64,000 nucleotides of DNA. Origin: an uncultured Paracoccaceae bacterium (GTDB lineage: Bacteria; Pseudomonadota; Alphaproteobacteria; Rhodobacterales; Rhodobacteraceae). Within the stretch, counting starts at the first letter, position 1. Every line of letters starts with the position of its first letter. Both the position numbers and the translations under genes were made by a program. Below, one piece after another: positions 9,394 through 16,925 of the stretch. The notes beneath the pieces were generated by a model that was given only the letters and a program-made list of their open reading frames with translations, searched no databases and had not been told where the DNA came from. The stretch lies in NCBI GenBank assembly GCA_947495295.1, contig CANLYJ010000003.1, positions 423,918 through 487,917 of the forward strand. Reading direction: 5' to 3'.

Positions 9394-10173
9394 ATGCTGT
9401 CATATCAGCACAGCTATCACGCCGGAAACCTGGCAGATGTGCATAAGCACAGCATCCTCGCCTGGGTCCTTGCCTATATGACGGCCAAGGACAAACCGCT
9501 GTCATATCTGGAAACCCATGCAGGCCGGGGCCTTTATGATTTAACGGATGCTGCCGCACAAAAAACAGGTGAGGCCGAGAAGGGCATCGCCATCGCCACC
9601 GACTGGTTTGCTGCTGATCACCCTTACGCGCAGGTGCTGGCGCGCATCCGCGACAAACATGGCAACCACGCCTATCCCGGTTCGCCCCTGATCGCGGCAG
9701 AGCTGTTGCGCCCGATGGATGATATCCATCTATCCGAATTGCATCCGCAGGAATTTGCGGCCCTCAAGGCCAATATGGCCCCCTATGGCAGTATCTGCCG
9801 TCAAAAGGATGGTTGGGAGATGGCCCAATCGCTGTGCCCACCACAGCCGCGCCGTGGCCTGATGCTGATCGATCCGTCCTATGAGGTAAAAACCGACTAT
9901 CAGACCATTCCGACCAACATGGCCAAGCTGCACCGCAAATGGGGTGTTGGCGTTCTGATGCTGTGGTATCCGATCCTGACCAGTGGTGCCCATGTGCCCA
10001 TGGTCGGTGCATTGCGCAGCGCCATTCCTGACAGCATCGTGCATGAGGTCAGCTTTCCTCCCGCCCGTCCCGGACATGGGATGATCGGGTCGGGGATGTT
10101 CATCGTACACCCGCCCTATGGTTTTGACGCAGAGGGCGCGCGTCTGACCAGGCTCTTTCACAATGCGGCCTAG
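9394..10173 (+). CDS. rlmJ: 23S rRNA (adenine-2030-N6)-methyltransferase RlmJ
   Basis: Methylates A2030 of 23S rRNA using S-adenosylmethionine. 259 residues beginning MLSYQHSYHAGNLADVHKH, the very characteristic RlmJ N-terminus. LETHAGRGLYDL near residues 49-60 is the SAM site, and LMLIDPSYEVK around residue 153-163 is the DPxY catalytic motif of N6-adenine methyltransferases. AGGA precedes the ATG. The TerB-like gene follows after 17 bp and is probably cotranscribed. Confidence 0.95.
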   Translation: MLSYQHSYHAGNLADVHKHSILAWVLAYMTAKDKPLSYLETHAGRGLYDLTDAAAQKTGEAEKGIAIATDWFAADHPYAQVLARIRDKHGNHAYPGSPLIAAELLRPMDDIHLSELHPQEFAALKANMAPYGSICRQKDGWEMAQSLCPPQPRRGLMLIDPSYEVKTDYQTIPTNMAKLHRKWGVGVLMLWYPILTSGAHVPMVGALRSAIPDSIVHEVSFPPARPGHGMIGSGMFIVHPPYGFDAEGARLTRLFHNAA

Positions 10174-10190
10174 ACACCTATGTTGACGGA

Positions 10191-10631
10191 ATGTTTGCAG
10201 ATCTTCTTCGGCGTCTGACCGCCCCCGAACCCCAAAAGCTTCCTGATCCGGATGCACGGCTGGCGCTTGGCGCGTTGATGGTGCGCATCGCGCGGTCCGA
10301 TGGTGACTATGCGCCGGTCGAGATCGCCAAGATCGATCAGGCGCTGATGGCACGCTATGGCATTGGCCCCGCGCAAGCCGCCCAATTGCGCGCGGATTGC
10401 GAGGCGTTGGAGGCCGAAGCCCCCGACACTGTCCGCTTTACCCGTGCGATCAAGGACGCGGTTGGTCACGAGGACCGGCTGTCGGTTGTGGCTGACATGT
10501 GGTCCGTGGTGATGGCCGACGGGGTCCGGGACGAGGCAGAGGATAGCCTGATGCGCATGGTTGTATCCTTGCTGGGCATTACTGATCAGGAAAGCCATGC
10601 CGCCCGGCTGCGGATCACCAACGGGTCGTAA
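10191..10631 (+). CDS. TerB-like (tellurite-resistance family) cytoplasmic protein
   Basis: 146 residues, all helical in appearance, with no membrane segment. Residues about 20-140 contain two helical repeats marked by acidic turns (ARSDGDYAPVEI and VMADGVRDEAEDSLM), the usual feature of TerB/DjlA-type acidic helical bundles. Alphaproteobacteria often carry such orphan TerB proteins without other ter genes, so tellurite resistance should not be assumed. It is 17 bp downstream of rlmJ. Confidence 0.75.
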   Translation: MFADLLRRLTAPEPQKLPDPDARLALGALMVRIARSDGDYAPVEIAKIDQALMARYGIGPAQAAQLRADCEALEAEAPDTVRFTRAIKDAVGHEDRLSVVADMWSVVMADGVRDEAEDSLMRMVVSLLGITDQESHAARLRITNGS

Positions 10632-10741
10632 GACCGAAAAGCGCATCATCTGCTTGACGCTTGGTCACCAAAAAGCGACACGTTGCAAATGGCGCAGAAA
10701 TAGGCACTACTGCGCGACGGAATGAAAAGAAGCTGCCACAC

Positions 10742-11515
10742 GTGACTGACGCCACCCCTGTTATCGAAATTCGTGATCTGCATAAATCCTATGGTGCGCT
10801 TGAAGTGCTCAAAGGGGTGGATATCACTGCGCCCGCTGGTCATGTCGTGTCGTTGATCGGGTCGTCGGGCTCTGGCAAATCGACCCTTCTGCGCTGCGCC
10901 AACCTGTTGGAAGACAGCCAACAGGGCGATGTCATCTTTTGCGGTGAACATGTGATCTGGAAAGGGAACGGCCCAAGCCGCCACCCCGGCGACCATGCCC
11001 AGATGATCCGCATTCGCACCAATTTGTCGATGGTGTTTCAGCAATTCAACCTGTGGGCCCATATGACCATCCTGCAAAATGTGATGGAGGCGCCGGTGAC
11101 CGTGTTAAATCGCGACCGGGTTGAGGTTGAGGCGGCCGCCCGCAAATATCTGGCCAAGGTGGGGATCGGCGACAAATGCGATGTCTACCCTGCCCAGCTA
11201 TCGGGTGGTCAACAGCAACGCGCGGCCATCGCCCGTGCCCTTTGCATGGAACCCAAGGCCCTGTTGTTTGACGAACCGACCAGCGCGCTGGACCCGGAAC
11301 TGGAACAGGAAGTTGTCAAAGTTATCAAAGACCTGGCTGCTGAGGGTCGCACAATGATCATCGTGACCCATGACATGCGTCTGGCAGCGGATGTCAGCGA
11401 CCATGTTGTGTTCCTGCATGAAGGCAAGATCGCCGAAGAAGGGCCGCCCGCGGCGCTGTTCGGTAGTCCAAAGACCGACCGGTTGCGCGGATTTCTATCC
11501 GCTACCGTGTCATAA
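10742..11515 (+). CDS. Polar amino-acid ABC transporter ATP-binding protein
   Basis: Energises the uptake system formed with the binding protein and the two permeases that follow. 257 residues from a GTG at 10742; upstream in-frame sequence is not family-like. Walker A GSSGSGKST is at 40-48, the signature LSGGQQQR at 153-160, then Walker B LLFDEPTSALDPE and the H-loop VTHD. The spacing LEDSQQGDVIFCGE is typical of HisP/GlnQ-type ATPases. The binding-protein gene starts 26 bp downstream. Substrate is probably a basic or polar amino acid; this is not determinable here. Confidence 0.88.
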   Translation: MTDATPVIEIRDLHKSYGALEVLKGVDITAPAGHVVSLIGSSGSGKSTLLRCANLLEDSQQGDVIFCGEHVIWKGNGPSRHPGDHAQMIRIRTNLSMVFQQFNLWAHMTILQNVMEAPVTVLNRDRVEVEAAARKYLAKVGIGDKCDVYPAQLSGGQQQRAAIARALCMEPKALLFDEPTSALDPELEQEVVKVIKDLAAEGRTMIIVTHDMRLAADVSDHVVFLHEGKIAEEGPPAALFGSPKTDRLRGFLSATVS

Positions 11516-11540
11516 AAATCATCAAACTGGGAGAAACCTG

Positions 11541-12266
11541 ATGAAAAACCTGATCCTGAGTACTGCCGCTTTGGCCCTATTGGGCAGCATGGCAATGGCC
11601 GATGGCCATTCTGTTGTTCGTCTGGGCACCGAAGGCGCCTACCCTCCGTATAACTTCATCAATGACGCTGGCGAAGTTGACGGATTTGAGCGTGAATTGG
11701 GTGATGAGGTTTGCGCACGCGCCGAACTGACCTGTGAATGGGTGACAAATGAATGGGACAGCATCATCCCGAACCTTGTGTCTGGTAACTATGATGCGAT
11801 TGTCGCAGGCATGTCCGTGACGGACGAGCGCAAAGAAGTCATTGATTTTTCAGAGCAATATACCCTGCCTGACCCGTCGGCCTTCCTTGGGCTGGGCGAG
11901 GTTGATCTGTCTGGCGCTGTGATCGCAGCCCAGGCCAGCACCATTCAGGCCAGCCATGTGGCCAGCATGGAAGGTGCAACATTGCTTGAATTCGCAACAC
12001 CCGACGAAACCATCGCGGCTGTCAAGAATGGCGAAGCGGATGCCGTTCTGGCTGACAAAGCATTCTTGCTGCCCGTTGCAGAAGCTGACGCAGACCTGTC
12101 GATCATCGGTGATGACGTCCTGATCGGCGGCGGCATCGGCATGGGTGTGCGTCAAAGCGATACTGAGTTGCGCGACAAATTCAGCGCCGCAATCGCATCA
12201 ATGAAAGAAGACGGCTCGCTTAATGCGCTGATCACCAAGTGGTTGCCTGATTCCGAAACATTCTAA
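11541..12266 (+). CDS. Polar amino-acid ABC transporter substrate-binding protein
   Basis: Periplasmic receptor of family 3 (PF00497 type). 241 residues with a signal peptide (MKNLILSTAALALLGSMAMA, cleavage before DGH) and the ligand-site signature GTEGAYPPYNFIN near the mature N-terminus. EWDSIIPNLVSGNYDAIVAGMS is the classical second motif, and DEVCARAEL...C supplies a likely disulfide. A GGGAGAA ribosome site lies just upstream. It is followed by a strong intercistronic hairpin, which often lets binding proteins be expressed above their permeases. Confidence 0.9.
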   Translation: MKNLILSTAALALLGSMAMADGHSVVRLGTEGAYPPYNFINDAGEVDGFERELGDEVCARAELTCEWVTNEWDSIIPNLVSGNYDAIVAGMSVTDERKEVIDFSEQYTLPDPSAFLGLGEVDLSGAVIAAQASTIQASHVASMEGATLLEFATPDETIAAVKNGEADAVLADKAFLLPVAEADADLSIIGDDVLIGGGIGMGVRQSDTELRDKFSAAIASMKEDGSLNALITKWLPDSETF

Positions 12267-12273
12267 GACAATC

Positions 12274-12301
12274 GCCAAGGGTGCGTTCGCGTGCCCTTGG
12301 C
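12274..12301 (+). promoter_or_regulatory. Intercistronic hairpin between binding protein and permease
   Basis: GCCAAGGGTGCG-TTCG-CGTGCCCTTGGC: a twelve-pair stem including two G-U pairs, capped by a TTCG tetraloop. No T-run follows, so it is more likely an mRNA-stabilising or partial attenuating stem than a full terminator. Position after the binding-protein gene fits differential expression inside the transport operon. Confidence 0.65.
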
Positions 12302-12401
12302 CCCTCACCTTTGGTGACATCTCATTTTTAGCTACTGCACTGATCCCGCCACCCTTGAAAGATTTCAATGGCTTAGCTGCTACCTGACGACGGGTAAGCA
12401 T

Positions 12402-13208
12402 ATGTCGATCTATTATGCGGTCGGTACTGTTCTGCTGCTTTTGGCAATCACCGCACCGGTGGCACTTGCCTTTGGGTTTGGCGGTGCGTCGGCGGCGCGC
12501 AGCCATATCGCCCCGCTGCGCTGGTTTGGCAAAACCTATATCGCCATCGTGCGCGGCATCCCTGACATTGCCTTTTTCCTGTTCTTTGTCATCGCTTTGG
12601 ATCAGGCGTTTGAATATATCCGCCACCGCATCAAATGCCCTGACTGGGAAGAACCAGTGCGGCAGGGCAATGATTTTGTGGTCTGTACCGCGGCCAAGCT
12701 GCCATTGGGTAACGCCCCGCAATGGGTACATGAAACCTATGGTTTCTTTCTGGCCGTCCTGACATTCGCCATCGTTTTCGGGGCCTTTGCCGCCAATGTG
12801 TTGTTCGGGGCCATGCGCGCCGTCCCCAAAGGCCAGTTGGAAACGGCAGAGGCTTACGGCATGTCCCGTCGCCAGACATTCTGGCGGGTACTGGTGCCGC
12901 AAATGTGGGTCTATGCCCTGCCCGGCCTGTCAAACCTGTGGATGGTGCTGATCAAGGCCACGCCATTGCTGTTCCTTCTTGGTGTCGAAGATATCGTTTA
13001 TTGGGCCCGCGAATTGGGTGGGGCCAAGCAACCGCAATTCACCGATTACCCGCATCCTGACTGGCGGATGTGGTATTTTCTGGCGTTGCTGATCTTCTAT
13101 CTGCTGTTCACCAAAGTGTCCGAAGTGGTGCTGGACCGGATCATGGCGCGCCTGACCCACGGGCAGGCAACGGCAGCGGGCGAAGCACAGCGAAAGGCCG
13201 CAGCATGA
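12402..13208 (+). CDS. Polar amino-acid ABC transporter permease (HisQ/HisM type), first subunit
   Basis: 268 residues from the first standard ATG, with about five to six membrane helices. It has the EAA-type cytoplasmic loop ETAEAYGMSRRQTFWRVLVPQMW followed by the permease end. The loop sequence and YIAIVRGIPDIAFFLFF before it are typical of the family. In-frame codons upstream (12324-12401) encode a plausible further N-terminus (CTDPATL...WLSCYLTTGKH) that I recall in homologues, but the only upstream start candidate is an ATT at 12324. The real gene may therefore start there with a non-standard codon. Confidence 0.85.
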   Translation: MSIYYAVGTVLLLLAITAPVALAFGFGGASAARSHIAPLRWFGKTYIAIVRGIPDIAFFLFFVIALDQAFEYIRHRIKCPDWEEPVRQGNDFVVCTAAKLPLGNAPQWVHETYGFFLAVLTFAIVFGAFAANVLFGAMRAVPKGQLETAEAYGMSRRQTFWRVLVPQMWVYALPGLSNLWMVLIKATPLLFLLGVEDIVYWARELGGAKQPQFTDYPHPDWRMWYFLALLIFYLLFTKVSEVVLDRIMARLTHGQATAAGEAQRKAAA

Positions 13209-13223
13209 AGGTGACAACTGTTA

Positions 13224-13291
13224 GAGGTCCCGGATCAAGTCCGGGACGGCGCGGCGCGCTTGACCCCGTCCCGGACTTGATCCGGGACCTC
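13224..13291. repeat. REP-like double palindrome (GTCCCG...CGGGAC family), copy 1
   Basis: Two 24-base arms, 13224-13247 and 13268-13291, are exact reverse complements of each other, and each is itself palindromic at its core (GTCCCGGATC...CGGGAC). The 20 bases between are GC-rich. The same unit recurs at 16368-16431, and a variant lies inside soxD. It sits between the two permease genes of one operon, so it can form a strong mRNA hairpin. Confidence 0.9.
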
Positions 13292-13308
13292 AACCTGGAC
13301 CCACGCCA

Positions 13309-14115
13309 ATGAGCTGCTGGGAAACCATCGCCGATTACGGCCTGCGCAGCATCGGCATTGGCGAACGCCTGTTGCCACGCAACGACTTTACGCTTTGCCA
13401 GCAATTCACCCTGATCGGCTCTGGCATGATCTGGAATATCTATTTCGGTGTGCTGGCGCTCTGCTCGGGCTTTTTTCTTGCGACAGCGGTGGCAATGGGC
13501 AAAGCCGCGCGTCATCCCTTGATCCGCAAACCATCTGAATGGTTTATCTTCATCTTTCGCGGCTCGCCGCTCTTCATTCAGTTCTTCTTTGCATACTTCC
13601 TGTTTCTGAACCTCAAAAGCATCTATCCGGTTTTCAGCCCGCTCACCTCGGCTGTTGCCGGAGCGCTGGTTGTGTTGTTCCTGAACACCGCCGCCTATTC
13701 GGGCGAAATTTTCTACGGCGCGCTGAAATCCATCCCCAAGGGGGATATCGAGGCCGCAGATGCTTATGGCCTGTCCGGTTGGGCGCGCTTTCGTCGGGTG
13801 ATCTGGCCCACCATGCTGCGGCTGGCCTGGCCCGCGTACACAAACGAAGCTATTTTCCTTTTCCACGCTACAACGCTGGTGTTTTTCGCAGGCTTTCCGA
13901 TCACTCGACAAAGCGGTGATGCGCTTTATTACGCCAACTATTTTGCCGACAAGACCTTCAACCCCTTTGTGCCTTATCCGATACTGGCGGGATATTTCAT
14001 CCTGCTGACACTTGTGGTGATCGGACTGTTTGGCCTGATCAACACAAGGCTGAACAGGCACTTGCCGCAGGAAAAACGCAAGCGCCTGCGCGTGCGCCCG
14101 CAGATTATTCGCTGA
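13309..14115 (+). CDS. Polar amino-acid ABC transporter permease, second subunit
   Basis: 268 residues with about five membrane helices. FRGSPLFIQFFFAYF and the EAA loop KGDIEAADAYGLSGWARFRRVIWP are standard HisQ/HisM-type signatures. It pairs with the upstream permease to form the membrane channel for the ATPase at 10742. The gene begins 17 bp after the palindromic repeat and has no obvious strong ribosome site (CCCACGCCA before ATG). The highly basic C-terminus (EKRKRLRVRPQ) is cytoplasmic. Confidence 0.88.
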   Translation: MSCWETIADYGLRSIGIGERLLPRNDFTLCQQFTLIGSGMIWNIYFGVLALCSGFFLATAVAMGKAARHPLIRKPSEWFIFIFRGSPLFIQFFFAYFLFLNLKSIYPVFSPLTSAVAGALVVLFLNTAAYSGEIFYGALKSIPKGDIEAADAYGLSGWARFRRVIWPTMLRLAWPAYTNEAIFLFHATTLVFFAGFPITRQSGDALYYANYFADKTFNPFVPYPILAGYFILLTLVVIGLFGLINTRLNRHLPQEKRKRLRVRPQIIR

Positions 14116-14223
14116 CTTTGCCCACCGCTTGCGCAGGTGCAGCAATAGGGCTAGCGTTTGCCTATATCCGACATAGAAACGGCCCGGCAAATTGCACCAT
14201 ATTTCACCACAAAAAGCGCTGGC

Positions 14224-15576
14224 ATGAGCTGGGTTGATACGATCCCCGAAGCCGCCCAAACCTATCTGTCCGCCAACCGGCTGGACGAGGTGGAATGCGT
14301 CATCGCCGACCTGCCCGGCATCGCAAGGGGCAAGGCCGTGCCTGCCAGCAAATGGGAAAAGCAGGGGCATTTTTACCTGCCCAACTCCATCTTCTTTCAA
14401 ACGATTACCGGCGACTGGGGCGAGGCTGCGGGCCCCGAAGGCTTTGTCGAACCGGACATGGTGCTGAAACCCGATATGGCCACCGCCACCGCCGCCCCTT
14501 GGGCCGCTGATGGCACGTTGCAGGTGATCCATGATGCGTTTGACCAAAAAGGCGCGCCCATCCCCTTTGCCCCGCGCAATGTGTTGCGCCGGGTGGTCGA
14601 ACTGTACCAGGCCGAAGGCTGGACCCCCGTGGTCGCCCCGGAGATGGAATTTTATCTGGTTGCGCGCAATATCGACCCCGCCAAACCGATCGAGCCAATG
14701 ATGGGACGCACGGGGCGACCCGCCGCAGGACGGCAGGCCTATTCGATGACGGCGGTTGATGATTACGGCCCGGTGATCGACGATATCTATGAATTCGCCG
14801 AGGTGCAGGGGTTTGAAATTGACGGCATCACCCAGGAAGGCGGCGCTGGCCAGCTAGAGATCAATCTGCGCCACGGCAACCCGGTCAAGCTCGCCGATGA
14901 AGTATTCTATTTCAAACGCTTGATCCGCGAAGCTGCGCTGAAACATGATTGTTTCGCAACCTTCATGGCCAAACCGATCGAGGGCGAGCCGGGATCGGCG
15001 ATGCATGTGCATCATTCGGTGCTGGACGCCAAAGGGCACAATATTTTTGCCGGTCCGCAAGGTGGTGAAACCGATGCGTTCTTTCATTTCATCGGCGGCC
15101 TGCAGGAACATATGCCCAGCGTCATCGCGATGATCGCACCATATGTGAACAGTTACCGCCGCTATGTCCGCCACCATGCGGCCCCGATCAACCTTGAATG
15201 GGGCCGCGACAACCGGACAACGGGTATCCGCATCCCGATATCCGACCCAGCTGCCCGGCGGGTCGAAAACCGGCTGGCGGGGATGGATGCCAACCCTTAC
15301 CTGACAATCGCCGCCTCACTGGCGTGCGGCTATCTTGGCATGAAGAACGAGGTCCGGCCTGACAAACGCTGGCAAGGCGATGCTTACGAGGCCGAGGACG
15401 AAATCCCCCAGGGCCTGTTCACCGCCCTTGATCTGTTTGACGAGGCCAAGGATCTGCACGATGTGCTTGGCCCTGACTTTGCGCGGGTCTATTCCATCGT
15501 CAAACGCGCTGAATATAGTGAGTTCCTGCAAGTGATCAGCCCGTGGGAACGCGAACATCTGTTGTTGAACGTATGA
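14224..15576 (+). CDS. Glutamine synthetase family ligase (gamma-glutamyl-polyamine synthetase-like)
   Basis: An ATP-dependent ligase that probably joins glutamate to an amine. 450 residues from ATG 14224; a TTG at 14158 would add 22 residues of non-family sequence. N-terminal beta-Grasp is about residues 10-105 (DLPGIARGKAVPASK), followed by the catalytic domain. EMEFYLV, the GQLEINLRHG metal ligands, GSAMHVHHS, and RRYVRHHAAPINLEWGRDNR with the ATP/glutamate-binding arginines are all visible. Housekeeping GlnA features such as the adenylylation tyrosine loop are absent. Neighbouring transporter and PuuB-like oxidase suggest polyamine or amine use. Confidence 0.85.
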   Translation: MSWVDTIPEAAQTYLSANRLDEVECVIADLPGIARGKAVPASKWEKQGHFYLPNSIFFQTITGDWGEAAGPEGFVEPDMVLKPDMATATAAPWAADGTLQVIHDAFDQKGAPIPFAPRNVLRRVVELYQAEGWTPVVAPEMEFYLVARNIDPAKPIEPMMGRTGRPAAGRQAYSMTAVDDYGPVIDDIYEFAEVQGFEIDGITQEGGAGQLEINLRHGNPVKLADEVFYFKRLIREAALKHDCFATFMAKPIEGEPGSAMHVHHSVLDAKGHNIFAGPQGGETDAFFHFIGGLQEHMPSVIAMIAPYVNSYRRYVRHHAAPINLEWGRDNRTTGIRIPISDPAARRVENRLAGMDANPYLTIAASLACGYLGMKNEVRPDKRWQGDAYEAEDEIPQGLFTALDLFDEAKDLHDVLGPDFARVYSIVKRAEYSEFLQVISPWEREHLLLNV

Positions 15577-16352
15577 TCTGGCACCTCATCATCATCATTC
15601 TGCTGACGCTGCTGACACAAATCGGTGGGCTGGCATGGCTGCTTGCCTTGCTCACCCGTTTTGTCGGGCGTTTCTGGGTGATGTTTGCCGCGTTTTACCT
15701 GACCCTGACGGTGGCGGCGCATTACACGGCCCCCATGATGGGCCGGGTGGCCCTGCCCTGCGTGGATGCCGGCCCATCGCAGGTCGCCGTTCTCAACCCG
15801 TTATTCTGCCTGATGAACCGGCAATATGTCGTGCCCGAGATGAAAGATCATGCCGATGCATTGGCGTCACATATGCATGACGCCTATCCCGGCACCCGTA
15901 CAAGGGCGCTCGATGCCGGATTTCCGTTCCTTGATGGGTTTCCGCTCTTGCCGCATCTGTCCCATGATGATGGGCAGAAACTGGATTTCGCGTTGTTTTA
16001 CACCGATGAGGCGGGCGAATACCAACTGGGCCGCGCCCGGTCTGTGATTGGCTATTGGGGTTTTGAAGAACCACAACCCGGCGCGCCGCTCCCTTGCGGG
16101 AATGAGACAGGGTTGAGCCTGCGTTGGGACCTTGAATGGCTGCAACCCTATTTGCGCGACTGGTCACTGGATCAGGATCGCAGTGGAGAGGCCTTGCGCT
16201 GGCTGGCCAACCATCCCACCGGCACCGACTACCGTATATTTGTAGAGCCGCATCTGGCGCTGCGGCTGAATGCGTCAGGTCCGACGATAGGGTTTCAAGG
16301 CTGCAAGGCCGCCCGCCATGATGACCATATTCACCTGCAATTCACGCCGTAG
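15573..16352 (+). CDS. Membrane-anchored protein with MepA (peptidase M74)-like C-terminus
   Basis: 259 residues; the ATG overlaps the ligase stop as ATGA, so translation is coupled. Two N-terminal hydrophobic segments (about 2-20 and 28-52) are followed by an extracytoplasmic domain. The C-terminus (QGCKAARHDDHIHLQF) resembles the zinc-binding His-x-His end of penicillin-insensitive murein endopeptidases and other LAS peptidases, and an earlier HLSHDDGQKLDFALFY resembles the HxxGxxxD motif with an altered first part. Cell-wall peptidase activity is plausible but unproven; it could be a non-enzymatic relative. Confidence 0.6.
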   Translation: MIWHLIIIILLTLLTQIGGLAWLLALLTRFVGRFWVMFAAFYLTLTVAAHYTAPMMGRVALPCVDAGPSQVAVLNPLFCLMNRQYVVPEMKDHADALASHMHDAYPGTRTRALDAGFPFLDGFPLLPHLSHDDGQKLDFALFYTDEAGEYQLGRARSVIGYWGFEEPQPGAPLPCGNETGLSLRWDLEWLQPYLRDWSLDQDRSGEALRWLANHPTGTDYRIFVEPHLALRLNASGPTIGFQGCKAARHDDHIHLQFTP

Positions 16353-16367
16353 CCAATAGAACCGCCT

Positions 16368-16431
16368 GTCCCGGACGTGATCCGGGACCTCGTAGCCGGT
16401 TCAGGTGGAGGTCCCGGATCAAGTCCGGGAC
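16368..16431. repeat. REP-like double palindrome (GTCCCG...CGGGAC family), copy 2
   Basis: Arms 16368-16391 and 16408-16431 are inverted copies of the 24-base unit seen at 13224. The left arm carries one change (GACGTGATC instead of GACTTGATC). It lies between the convergent ends of the M74-like gene and the GFA-family gene, where it can form a hairpin on either transcript. Confidence 0.88.
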
Positions 16432-16435
16432 GGGG

Positions 16436-16870
16436 TCACACCTGCGGCGAAAACCGCAATACACCCGCAAATTCCGGTGCTGCCGGGTCGTCGCTGGGAT
16501 GCACCACACCATTATGCACCAACACCTCGGCGAAATCGAACGGGCTAACCCCATCCAGACAGGCCACATTGACCCCAAACTCGTTGGGGTTGGATCGCCG
16601 TTGATGATGCGTGTAGATGCCGCATTTGCTGCAGAAATAATGCTTCGCCGTTTTGGTGTTGAATTGATACAGCGTCAGCGCATCCTGCCCCGCCAGAAAC
16701 CGTATCCCATCCAGATCAGCGGACACAGCGATGGCGCCGCGCATGCCGCAATAGCTGCAACTGCACCGGCGTGCTGACTGCAATCCGCCTTTGATTGTCA
16801 CTTCGAATTGCACTGTTCCGCAGTGACATGCCGCGGCCACTGGATCGGCAATGTGTTTTGGGGCTGTCAT
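16436..16870 (-). CDS. GFA/CENP-V family zinc protein
   Basis: 144 residues with the family's zinc-cysteine pattern: CHCGTVQFEV near residue 15-24, CSCSYCGMRG around 36-45, and FCSKCGIYTHHQ around 79-90. This matches the glutathione-dependent formaldehyde-activating (Gfa)/CENP-V fold. Most members have no proven activity, so a formaldehyde role is not assumed. The start has AAAGGT nine bases upstream. Its 5' end is divergent from the FAD oxidase at 16926; the convergent neighbour is the M74-like gene. Confidence 0.87.
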   Translation of the reverse strand: MTAPKHIADPVAAACHCGTVQFEVTIKGGLQSARRCSCSYCGMRGAIAVSADLDGIRFLAGQDALTLYQFNTKTAKHYFCSKCGIYTHHQRRSNPNEFGVNVACLDGVSPFDFAEVLVHNGVVHPSDDPAAPEFAGVLRFSPQV

Positions 16871-16925
16871 TTGCGGCCTACCTTTGTTGATATGCCCTTT
16901 GACACTATTGCTTTTGGATCCACAG

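Noticed and set aside
10191..10631. Tellurite-resistance operon
   Set aside because: Only a lone TerB-like gene; no terC, terD or terZ in the window.
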